Assembly: GCA_021234155.1 (NCBI GenBank)
Contig: JAJEKV010000058.1
Location: 6,086,600 to 6,150,599, forward strand
DNA from: Isoetes taiwanensis
Taxonomy: Eukaryota > Streptophyta > Lycopodiopsida > Isoetales > Isoetaceae
Direction: 5' to 3'
Length of the DNA stretch: 64,000 nucleotides
The notes beneath the pieces were generated by a model. It was not told the DNA's origin, did not search any database, and saw only the letters and a list, made by a program, of their open reading frames with translations. A program made the position numbers and the translations under genes. Positions 35,014-44,933 of this stretch are shown in pieces. Each line of letters opens with the position of its first letter. Positions within the stretch are counted from its first letter, which is position 1.

Positions 35014-35121
35014 CTTCATCCATCTTACCTACATGTACATGATTGGACATGCATTTCCTCACCTTGTCTTCATCCATCTTACCTACATGTACATGATTGG
35101 ACATGCATTTCCTCACCTTGT
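35014..35121. repeat. 54-bp perfect tandem duplication
   Basis: Two units, 35014-35067 and 35068-35121, from CTTCATCCATCTTACC to TTTCCTCACCTTGT, without visible mismatch. A degenerate third start (CTCTTCATCCATCTTTGCC) precedes them. Confidence 0.9.
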
Positions 35122-36169
35122 GTTTTAAAAGAAAATAATGTGATTAAAAGTGACAATGTAAAGTTAAGCTGTTTCTTCAAAACCGTGAAATTGGACCCAT
35201 TAGTAACGAAATTCTATCAATACAATCTTTGTGAAACACACTTTCAGATTAGAGATATCTTTGCCTCCCCATCATTATACTAAAACTACGAATGGCTCAA
35301 GTAAATAGCATTCGATCGATGGATTTCTAACAACTTTATGCATATAGAATAGAATAATCTATTCTATATATTAATCTAGTTCTTAGGGCGTTAAACTAGC
35401 AAGGCTAGTATTGCAAAAACTTCAATGTGTTAAATGTCATAGGTCGCCATTGACTAATGGTCTAAAGCCTTTCTTAGTTTTTTCAATAGTTCCTTAATGT
35501 CTTATCGAGCACTACATTTTGTTGTTCAAGGCGAAGACATTTTCTTTTCCTTTAAATTACTCTCACCCCATTGCCCGGTTTTTGATAGTAAAACGTAAAG
35601 GAATTGTGAGTTGACATCACATGCTAAATAATGCATTCTCAAGCATGGATTCATATACATTAGTGTATGCCATATGCAACCTCTCGTCCTAGCAATATTT
35701 ATGCAAAATGTTTATTTGTTTTGCTAGCCTTTCTACAAGCCTTTCTAATTTGATTATTTCTTCTAGACGTTGTTGTTCATTTCTTGCACCATAAAGAGTT
35801 AGGGGTTACAATGCTAGTGCCACACATTCGGAGTTGTGCATATAGAATAGTAAAAATGCAAGGCTTTCTACATGCAATGCACTGTTTAGTTCACTTACTT
35901 GCAAAAATTAACAACAAAGAGCAAGGTAAACAATCGTACGATATCACTGTGAGACATGCACAGTTTTAATGTAAGTTTAGGCTAAGGAAAGTATGGTTAT
36001 TTAATCTAAGGGTTGAGATTGAAAAAAAGTTTGATCTAAGAGCTAGGAGCAAAAGCCCCTTTTGAATGGAAGAGCACGAAGATATATATTCGAGGACACA
36101 GATTAAGGCGGCCACGGCTGGAGGAGGGGACATATCGAGGCGGGGAAGGAAGGGATCGAAAGGGCATTC

Positions 36170-36360
36170 TGAATCTTCAAGGAGTATTGAGTATTGAGGA
36201 AATCTATGGAATCTTCAAAAAACCTTAGAGAATCTGAAGTGAATCTCAAGGAATCTTGCATAATCTTTCAATTTTCTTGAAATGGAAAGGAATCTTGAGA
36301 AAATCTAAAGGAATCTTAATAAAGACTTGATAGATTCTAAGGGAATCTTTAGAGAATTTC
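36170..36360. repeat. Degenerate GGAATCTT-type simple repeat
   Basis: About a dozen copies of (G/A)GAATCT(T/A) or AAATCTA spaced 12-25 bp apart (e.g. GGAATCTTCAA, GAATCTGAAG, GGAATCTTGC, GGAATCTTGAG, GGAATCTTAAT). Spacing is irregular, so it is a cryptic repeat rather than a clean array. Confidence 0.6.
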
Positions 36361-36435
36361 AAAGCTGATTCCTAAGGCATGAATGGACTAGATGGAGCAA
36401 GTCTTCTAGCCAAACATTGGGTTTTCTTTAACACC

Positions 36436-36551
36436 GGTTGCCTTTCATATTGGGCCTCTTTTGCACCATTATGCAAAGACATATTCAAGGTGGCCTTGGT
36501 TGCCTTTTACATTGGGCCTATTCTCAAAAAGACATATTCAAGGTGGCCTTG
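36436..36551. repeat. Imperfect direct repeat, about 60 bp
   Basis: Two units, 36436-36497 and 36498-36551, share GGTTGCCTTT, ATTGGGCCT and AAAGACATATTCAAGGTGGC. The second lacks 9 bp in the middle. Confidence 0.85.
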
Positions 36552-36742
36552 ACAAGCTGTGATATATTTCTTCTTGTATGTTTACAATAATTCTATACAA
36601 TCATGTTTGTTCCTTGCAATATTATATAATTATGTTTGATCCTTGCAATCTTTAAGTAGAACAAATGGTGTGCTATAGAATTTCCTCAAATGCCAACTAC
36701 ACTATCTCAGCAAGTGTTCTCTTCTATATGTAGCCAACATAA

Positions 36743-37129
36743 GTGGGTACTACTAACAGCCAACTACATACTTCTCTCTTCTATTATGTAGCTTCGGATA
36801 TGGTGCGAATAACAAAGAAAATACATATTCTTGTTTACGCCCGAAAAAAATGCTTGGAAGTGGATAGCTCTTTTTCCGCTTATTATATATGTATGATTTG
36901 TGACTTATGGGAAGGTGGAGCCTTTGGAAAAGGTACATCGAAAATGGTTTTAAGGAAAACATTCATGTTGCATAAGGCTCTGAAAGCTTTAAAAATGAGC
37001 TGCATCAATAAAAATGCTGTTGCCACACTCCAAAATCACACCATACCCCTCAAATTCATAATAGGCACCACTATGGAGTACATCCAAACTATTGACCCCG
37101 TCACTTTTCTCGCAAACGATCTTGAATAA
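36743..37129 (+). other. Unrecognised open frame, 128 codons
   Basis: Open from ATG 36743. It contains HILVYARKKCLEVDSS and GAFGKGTSKMVLRKTFMLHK but no known family motif, signal peptide or membrane segment was seen. A second open frame follows at 37136-37387. Both could be chance frames or exons of a decayed gene. No promoter or splice signals support either. Confidence 0.15.
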
Positions 37130-38854
37130 TCGCCTTTGGCCTCAAATTTCGAGACATCTCCATTAACTTCTTTAAACAATGTTACAATGATCAATGTCGT
37201 TAATCATGTTACCATAACCTTGATGAAAACAATTCCTGCCATTCAGCAGGCCCCAAAACGAATAATGACAGAGATGAAGCTATATGAACTGCTTGTGAAT
37301 CTCAAAGATCAAAAGTCTGCGGCCCGGCATTTTCATCGAACAACTAACACCATGCATGCAAAAGAATCGCATGTAGGAAAAGTATAAAAGCCGTCAATTT
37401 ACATATAATGAACTGTCATAATCAAATACTTTTGTAAGCACCTCCACTTTCCAAAACCTGGGTTTTTGCCCTGACACTATGCTAGCTTTATAATCCTTTC
37501 TAAGTCAATACACCTTTTCTTAAAATTTACAGGCCCATTAGGGCAAGGCAATGCACAGAACATCTAAAATATCTGACTTCCAGTAGCATGGTTTTCATCT
37601 GCCAAAGATCCCCTTTAGGCTTTTGTTAGCCAAATAGCGGTTTCTCTTGGAGATACTTTGCTATGTCCGAAAGGCCTTAGGACAACCGATAGCTCCTCAA
37701 GCCGTTGCTAAGATAGCAACTGGGCACATAGTTCTAGCAAGCCCTCCATCCTAAATGCACATACTAATACAATTGCTCTGTACATACCTCCTATTATTGT
37801 AAACAATCTCGCTGTGTACTCCTAAATGCACATACCATGAATTCATTATCCAAACAGAAAGCAAATAAAGAGAAACTATCATATACCTTTTTAAACCAAC
37901 TATGTAAAATATGGAGCAAAAAGAAAGAGCAAAAAGAGAGGCGGAGAAAGGAGACTCCGTGGATATTGCAGAGGAGACTGATGCAGACCATATTGTTGAT
38001 GGAATCGCCAATCTCACCTTCATCTTGGCTATGGCGTCATTCTACACCTAAATGCCTACATCTCACCTCAGGTTGGCTATGGCGTCAGAGTGCCGGAGCA
38101 GACCTCACGTCTTCTTGCTCAGAAACTCCATAGAAGCAGAAGTCGATGCAAATCCACCTTCGGCACAGATCTATTTTCCATCATCTGCATGCAAGTTCCC
38201 CTCCGTTTGTGTGTAGATTTAAGAATGAGGAATGGAATCGCCGGAGCATTGAATAGCTATGCTGTAGGGGAAGAGACGGGAGGAATTCCCCACAGAAAAA
38301 TCCAACGCACTTAATGTGAGCGAAAAAAGGAGACACACGTCGGTGCAAGATGGACCAAGGAATACGTGTCGCCAAAAATTGCATTTGGATTGCGGCGGAG
38401 AAAAAATAGAAGTGCAGAACAAAAAAAAAGAAAAATGTGAGACTCGATTATATATGTGTGGATACATGAGTTCCCCAAAGGTAGAGGTTTGGAAATGAGA
38501 AATAACCTCGCCTGCGTCTGATGTTGTGCCATGAATGACACTCATTGAATACATATGCTTATATTGAATTATGTGCTGAAGTACCAGGAGTGGAGTGAAC
38601 GTGATGGTACATAAATTCATACACAAGACACAGATATAAACAATTATTTTGGATGAAGGTGGCCTATGTCAAGAAGCCAACCAGTGCTCTATCTATAATT
38701 CTATTGTATTCAACCTCTCTAAATAAATAATTCTATTGTATTCAAAAAATTATGTGACGAAGGTGGCATATCTGAGAAGCCAACCTTTCAAACCATATAT
38801 AAAGCATTCACTTTTATTCTATTCTTCAAGATTCCTTGATGCTCCATTGCATGC

Positions 38855-39208
38855 GTGCCAAATGTCAAATTTTTTTTTCGGGGAACATTTTTGCAATTTT
38901 GCATTCTTGCATTTATTGAGGAGGAGCCACAGCCACGTGACTCCCCTTTCATCCTACTTTTGCTTCTTCCAAGCTCAGCTATGGCGCTCAAGTCCGACGG
39001 CCAGGCCTTGCTTGCTTATAAAAAGGGCATGTTCACCGATCCACGGGGGTCTTTTATTATATTGAATGAAGCAAATATAACCCCTGCGATGGAGCGGGGT
39101 TTTATGCTCTACAATAAGGGGAGGAATCAAACGAAACCAGAGTACGAGTTTGAGCTTGATCTGAGTAGCTTGCCATTCCACCGGATTTGTGTAGCTTGCC
39201 TTATTTGA
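38855..39208 (+). pseudogene. N-terminal fragment of a leucine-rich-repeat receptor kinase
   Basis: The frame passes through ILLLLLPSSAMALKSDGQAL and LAYKKGMFTDPRGSFIILNE, the end of a signal peptide followed by the LRRNT_2 cap of plant LRR receptor kinases. The cap's Cys-Trp part is frameshifted: the plus-one frame near 39078 reads PCDGAGFYAL. The following LDLSSLPF is the start of an LRR. No further LRR, membrane segment or kinase follows before 39556, so it is a 3'-truncated relic. Confidence 0.7.
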
Positions 39209-39555
39209 ATCTCATAAATCTGCCGACGAAACCATCAGGGCGAAAAATCTGCGGCAACAAGCGCTGGCGGCCGCTATGGGAGCGGGTACAATGGCGGATG
39301 GAGATCTGGATCCGGAGGTTCTATAGCAGACCAAATAAGCGCCGGAGGTAGGCACATAAACCGGCGGAGTTCTTGTGTTGTTTTAACAAGCCAATGGGCA
39401 GCTTTATCTACCAAAAGAAACACAAATTACCACCACAAAAACGACTTCCAAGTACTCCTACCACTTCCACCACTCGAGCTAGCCATACTTTATCGAGAAA
39501 GAAGCGGTTTTGTTCGAGAATGAGACCATAACCATGAGTCTCGCAAAAGGATCGG
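39209..39555. other. Non-coding spacer
   Basis: Short GC-richer stretch (GCGCTGGCGGCCGCTATGGG near 39266) without recognisable coding content, between two gene fragments. Confidence 0.4.
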
Positions 39556-39830
39556 TTGGGAAGCCATCACGCAATGTTTAGGGAGACTTTCAAAGATTTA
39601 GTCATGTTGCCTAAGCCCCTTTCTATTTCTGATCTGTCCAATCCGCCCGACCATGGATCTATTCTAAGGGTTGCATATCGGGGAGTTCTGGGAGCATATA
39701 GTGAAGCAAATGCGGGAGGAAGGGCCTATCAAAATGTGAAGCAATTCCTTGTGAGCGGTTTGAAGCGGACATTTCAAGCCGTGGAGTTGTGGATTGCGAG
39801 AATAGGGCAATGTTCTTCCCGGATTTCATG
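39556..39830 (+). pseudogene. Arogenate/prephenate dehydratase fragment (phenylalanine synthesis), frameshifted
   Basis: The main frame reads PKPLSISDLSNPPDHG, LRVAYRGVLGAYSEANAGGR and FQAVELWIA, the start of the plastid arogenate/prephenate dehydratase catalytic domain. Between AYQN and FQAVELW the correct text (CEAIPCERFEA) lies in another frame: one base has been lost near 39738 and one gained near 39770. The rest of the dehydratase domain and the ACT domain are absent. It looks like a nuclear gene fragment without introns in this stretch. Not functional. Confidence 0.75.
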
Positions 39831-41927
39831 GGTTCATGTTCAGGTGTGTCATAGTAGAGCTCTTCTTAGAGGGACTGCTCTTTTTGATTTGTCGCGGCTG
39901 CTTGCTTACAGGAGAGGTTAGGAGAGGTTAGTACGATCCACTGCCTTCTTTCAACAGGAGCAAGGACTAAATCCAATTCGACTTTGTTTCAAACCCGCCG
40001 CTTGATTCGAAAGCACAAATCGGGGATATGAACTAGGATTGGATGCAAAACCGGTTAGATCCATCGAATTTTGTAAATCTATCCGGGGTTAAGGCATTTC
40101 TCCGTTGCATCACGGTATGCTACAACAACAAAGGTCATCTAAATTTTTAAGTCCTAAAGCACACGGGATTAATTCATTTTTCTATTCTATTGTTTAGTGG
40201 TGTCTTTTATAACGACAAAGGCTTTTGACTACTTGGGGTTCTTGAGAAATAGGCAAAAAGAAAAAGTATCTTTGGCGGTCCTTTACGCAACCTTTTTCAA
40301 AATCCTATCCTGCAAGATTCCTCCAAGCCAAAACAAGCAAAGCCAAGAGAAGCTACGCCCCTGTCTTTGGTTTTTCTTGATCAACAAAGGCGGGCTTTGC
40401 CCACGGGTTAGTTTATTTGCCGGCATGATTTTCTTCAATCTAATCTATAAATGCGACCATGTATATAAGGATGCAAATGTGATTCCTGTTTTCTAATGAT
40501 ATTTCCTATGAGCTCCTACATTGTTACCGGTGTTACATACTTTGTTATCTTTGTATACCTTTTGCGACTAAGGCATCTTTGGTGTGTGTCGGATTAGTTA
40601 TCCAAAGATCACGGGTTGCATGCTATTGCTCACAAGCTCACATGCATAGTATAGTATGTCATGTTTGTAGCTTCAAAAATAGTGGTCTGAGCACTGAGCA
40701 CTGCTGGATTAGCCTTTACTTCTTGGTCCATTTCATAGAGAACTTTGTTCTATTTTCTGGAAACTCAGAATTTAAACACATGTTACTGACATCCTTTGAT
40801 CTAGCCTCAAAATGATAGTCCTTAAGATCTTGAGCATATATGTTCCAAAAGACCATTGCAAACGCCCGTTGCACTTTAGTTATGACAGTGTTTTCAATGT
40901 CCACAATATACGCTACCTGTGCAGTCCAGCATCATTAGGACTAATTTGCTAGCTAAATGTTGCTTGAGCTTCTCTTGCAATGTCCTCCTTTGAAATTGCA
41001 AAGAAACTCAAACTATTTTTATGAACTCCAAGGGACACGAATCTAGAGAACACTTTTGCTTTTGAAATGTCAATTAAATATTTGCATCAAGATCATGTAA
41101 CATTTACAAAGTTACATATGGATGGGTAGCTTCCTGCATAAGAAAGAGAAGCACATACATATATTGCAAGCCAACCTGCCAGAAAGTAGCAACTAAAGCT
41201 TGTGGTTCTAAAACTTTATACCAACTTCATCATTACTAAGCTTACGGTTCTAAAACTTTATACCAACTTCATCATTACTGATAGTCATAATTCTATAAGA
41301 CCCTAAAACAAACTCCTTTTCATCTATTGGTCTGTCATCTGCAAATGCTCGAATGCTGATGCAAAAGACAAAGATGACTTAATCCATATGCCAGACTCCA
41401 AGATTTGAGCAATGCTGATGACTAAAATAGCATTAATCATTGAAGTCCATGAAAAAAGAACAAAAAATAAAAAACTTTTCCTGGCATCAACAACTGCGTC
41501 TGAGAACCAACAATTCATCTCTGTCCTCTTAACTCGACTGCTCAATCATTTAATGCCTTTAATTTTTGGCCAATTCGGTATTCGATTCAATTTCTTTGCT
41601 TAGTGATGTAATGGACAACAGAACGGGGGAAGTCATTCTTGCTTCCCCCATGACCGACAGAATCAGGGAGCGCCAAGTGCATCATTAATTCTACTCGACT
41701 ACTCGTCTAGAGTCAGGGATGAGGGAGCACCAAATGAACCATTAATTCTACTCGTCTGGCCAAGTGAACCTTTAGAGGGGGTTGAAAAAGAGAAACGTTC
41801 GCGGCGGCCTTGGCCGCCGCGATAAGTTTCTTGTAAAAATAATTGTATTCAAAAAATATGTCACAGAGGTGACGTATGTACAAAAGAATTTTGCCTTTTC
41901 AGTGGCAAATTAACAAAGAATGTCCTT
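39831..41927. other. Non-coding; short duplications and one GC hairpin
   Basis: No gene. Seen here: a roughly 42-bp tandem duplication at about 41199-41280 (GGTTCTAAAACTTTATACCA twice); a degenerate repeat at about 41651-41760 (CATTAATTCTACTCG twice); and a strong hairpin at 41801-41820 (GCGGCGGCC TT GGCCGCCGC). The stretch 39910-40480 has a composition reminiscent of plant mitochondrial intergenic DNA, but no mitochondrial gene was recognised. Confidence 0.4.
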
Positions 41928-42903
41928 TCAGCAGGCAATTTCACAGGGCCTCACTGTTCTGATGAGCTTAGCAGGAACACCATATTTGAAGCATGGCCTC
42001 TTACGTTTTAAGCCCTGAGGCGCACTTCTACTAGCACTAGAATAATATTTGGCAACCCAGGGATGTGCCAAAATTTGCTGCACAGATATCCTTTCCTCCG
42101 GATCAGGCTGCAACATCGCCAAAACAAGGCTCTTTGCTTCTTCTGACACCAACCCAACTGGCCAATGCAAGTGTGAGGCAGCCAGATCCTCGCCATGAAG
42201 CAGTTCTTCGATGATTTCTGCAGTTTGTAGACTTGAGAAGTGATCATTCCCTGTAAGCGCCCCATACAGGATCAAACCCAGACCCCATATGTCTATCTCT
42301 GTGGAATAATATCCCTGCACAACCTCTGGAGCAGAAATATCTTAGTGTTCCGACTCTGGATGTAAAACTGGGAGCCGAACCTGTAAAACGAGCCGATAGG
42401 CCGAAATCCGAAACCCTAACATCATAGGGTTTTGCTGCTGAGGTCACAAGAACGTTTCCCGGCTTCAGATCCCGGTGGATAATGCCCTTGTGATGAAGAT
42501 CCTGTATAGCTAGAGCAAGATTTCGAATAAGAAGAGCAGCTTCCTTTTCACATAGCCTGCCTTTCTTCACGATTACATCAAGCAAGCTACATTCGCATAA
42601 TTCCATGATCAAGTGCCAGAATCCCTCGTCTTTGATTACTTCGTGTATATGCACTATGCTAGGGCTGCTGGCTAACTTCTGCATGATCTCTACTTCCTTG
42701 ATCGGCTCTGTGTCTCCTACCCAGATGATTTTGCAAGCAAACTCTTTCTTACCTTCTGTTTTACTTCTGCAGCGAAAAACCGTAGCTTGGCCACCGCTGC
42801 CGATTTCCTTAAGCAGATCATAGCTCTTCAAAAGATTGGGAAATAAAGCAGAATAGTAGTAGTTGAGAATTTCTTCGTCTGTCTCCTCCGTCTTCGTCTC
42901 CAT
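41928..42903 (-). pseudogene. Intronless Ser/Thr protein kinase with one frameshift
   Basis: Starts METKTEETDEE at 42903 on the minus strand. The kinase domain fills the protein: GSGGQATVF, catalytic K58 (FACKII), HRDLKPGN (D145, N150) and SDFGLS (D166). The frame breaks in a T-run at 42335-42337, just before the APEV box. One base later, APEVVQGYYSTEIDIWGLGL continues to EERISVQQILAHPWV and a stop at 41928. No EF hands follow, so it resembles a CDPK/SnRK-type catalytic domain without the regulatory part, about 325 residues in all. All catalytic residues survive, so the single-base change could be a recent mutation, a sequencing error or an allele. Confidence 0.8.
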
Positions 42904-42929
42904 ACTCAGAATTCTGTAATGCCAACACA

Positions 42930-42982
42930 ATGCAAATGCAAATGCAAATGCAAATGCAAATGCAAATGCAAATGCAAATGCA
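42930..42982. repeat. Hexanucleotide (ATGCAA)n microsatellite in the kinase leader
   Basis: About nine copies of ATGCAA lie 27 bp upstream of the minus-strand kinase start, probably in its 5' UTR or promoter. Read on the gene strand it is (TTGCAT)n. Confidence 0.9.
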
Positions 42983-44039
42983 GACGTTCTTTTATACCTT
43001 TGTATGACTCTGCACTTTCCATTCTAAAAATATCTCAGTTCTATTCCTGGTTTTCAGGAAAAGGCCACATCTAAATTAGGAAAAATCCCAGATATTTGTG
43101 TGCTGTCCGTCGGATGTTGGCACGATCCCAAAGCCAACTATGCCGCCCGTTGATGCACAAACACATTGACATGCTCGCAGAAATAGATATGCTTACCATA
43201 CATAAGGATATTTTCGGATTTGGCTCGTTTCTCTGTGGCATCCAAGGACTGGTATGAACAAATCTATTCAAATGCCTTTTGGGAAAGAAAACCCGCATGC
43301 AATTATGAAATACTCTGTTGTTTGAATAAATCCTTGGATGTTTCGTAGGTTTACCTTACTCTATTTACAGATCAGCAGTTCACTGGAATGATGACACTTA
43401 CTCTGTTTACAGATCAGCAGTTCGCTGAAATGATGCATCTCCAGCCTTGCATGGCCACGAACTATCTAGCCTTATCTAGCCATCAATATAACTATGAATT
43501 GGAGGCAGTCCAATATTTCCAGGTTGGTCTCAATTGCACCTTGATGCATAGTTTCATTTCTATATCGATGTTTGGTGCATAGTTTCATTTCATTTGGAGG
43601 CATGCCATGTGTAGAGATAGATAGTCTATGCTATAAAATGCGTGTTAAGTTACCAGTCTTATGCAATCACATGCAGGACAGTTCTTTATCATCGTGGCAT
43701 AAAATGTAAAGCTCCTCAGAGCTTTGAGTATATGGCTGTGGGACGACTGTTTCAACTGGTCAAATATGTAGATGAGTTATAACATGTCTAGAAGAGCAAG
43801 GCGTGCTGTGTCTACAGTCATGCAATTCAGTGCTATCATTATAGCAAACTGAAAAGTGCAGAACATTTTCCAAGTTGGATTTTCAAGGAGAACTGCTTCT
43901 CAGTCATTCTCCAATTGAATTCTCAGCCACGTACAAGTATTGTCCATATAAATGTTGCTTTCCTCCCTCCTTCATGCAGAAAAATAACATGTGTGAATTG
44001 GCCTGTTTATTCTATTAATTTGCCGGTTTGATATACCAA
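42983..44039. other. Non-coding; 43-bp tandem duplication
   Basis: Probable upstream region of the minus-strand kinase. A tandem repeat at about 43352-43434 has two units sharing CTTACTCT.TTTACAGATCAG and GCAGTTC.CTG.AATGATG. No coding motif was recognised, including in the open frame 43388-43582. Confidence 0.4.
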
Positions 44040-44044
44040 AAAAA

Positions 44045-44933
44045 TGGAAGGGATTTTGGGTTCTGCCAATGACGCGAAGGATTCTCGGTGGTCTTATTCA
44101 GAACTTCCCCATAAAGCTGATGGCGTGATTTCCCAGGTAAATGTAACTTGGATTATCAAAGGAAACATGTGAAGAGATCCATGTGCCTAGTGTAGGCCCT
44201 AAATATTATGATACAATGTCTTTTACTCATTCATCAATAATAAATTCCTAGGAAAATGGTTGCACTTAAAACAGAGCGTATTGTCCCTAGGGAGTTTGTG
44301 CAGGGCTTCATATATGGTTAATTCATTTTCGTTTCTTGTGCAGAGATGGGATGACCCATACATACCATATGGATACAATGGCCTCTTGAATTGGAAGTAT
44401 CCTCATATGAATTCTGCTGATTTCATTCTCAGGGTTTCTTCTATTCCCATCCAACATTTTGATAGCTATAGAGAGTCATCTTTGTGCTCTATCTATGCTC
44501 ATTTTGAAATGAATGCCAGCATGCTCCTTTAAGATGTCACTCATGTTTCTGATGCACTCCTCTTTATCCACAAGATGTCTCTTATGTTTCTGATGCACTC
44601 CTCTTTATCCACATCAATCTAATATCCCTTTTCCTCTTCTTACAGATAATACCGGAGTTGAGAGAACAGCGTCTTTGTTTGCTTGGCAAGACTGGCGAGC
44701 TAAAGTGTCTTGATGGTGCAAAGTTGACACTTTTCTGGTAGTTGTTTGTATGGAAAAATCTTTTTGGTTTTCTGTCCATTGAGTTTTTGTTATGCTTGGC
44801 AGAGAACAGAAGTTCAAAAGCACTAGAGAGCAAGGTAGTTGAATGCTCTTTGAACATAATCAAGAATAGTTGGGAGTTTATGAGAGTGCCGAACGATAAG
44901 AAGCATCCAAATACATGGACTACATATAGAAAG
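44045..44933 (+). pseudogene. mRNA-capping enzyme (guanylyltransferase) 3' exons, decayed
   Basis: Four exon-like pieces. At 44045-44136, KGFWVLPMTRRILGGLIQ changes frame to LPHKADGVISQ. At 44344-44433 comes RWDDPYIPYGYNGLLNWKYP then HMNSADFILR (GTase motif V region). At about 44646-44737 comes PELREQRLCLLGKTGELK. At about 44803-44933 comes LESKVVECSLNIIKNSWEFM then RVPNDKKHPNTWTTYRK, the C-terminal OB-fold region. The first exon has a one-base deletion near 44102, and joining the third and fourth creates a stop. Upstream exons with the KxDG active site are not in the window. The enzyme caps nascent mRNA in the nucleus. The last exon seeds the duplicated segments to the right. Confidence 0.72.

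Noticed and set aside
35014-35121. CRISPR-like direct repeats
   Set aside because: Two contiguous units without spacers in a plant genome; plain tandem duplication.
39910-40500. Mitochondrial DNA insertion (NUMT)
   Set aside because: The composition and some phrases look mitochondrial, but no mitochondrial gene, tRNA or rRNA could be read. A BLAST against plant mitogenomes would decide.
41801-41850. Helitron 3' terminus (hairpin)
   Set aside because: No CTRR end follows the hairpin on either strand and no helicase coding text is nearby.
43388-43582. Upstream exon of the capping enzyme
   Set aside because: The text does not fit any capping-enzyme region and overlaps a 43-bp tandem repeat.
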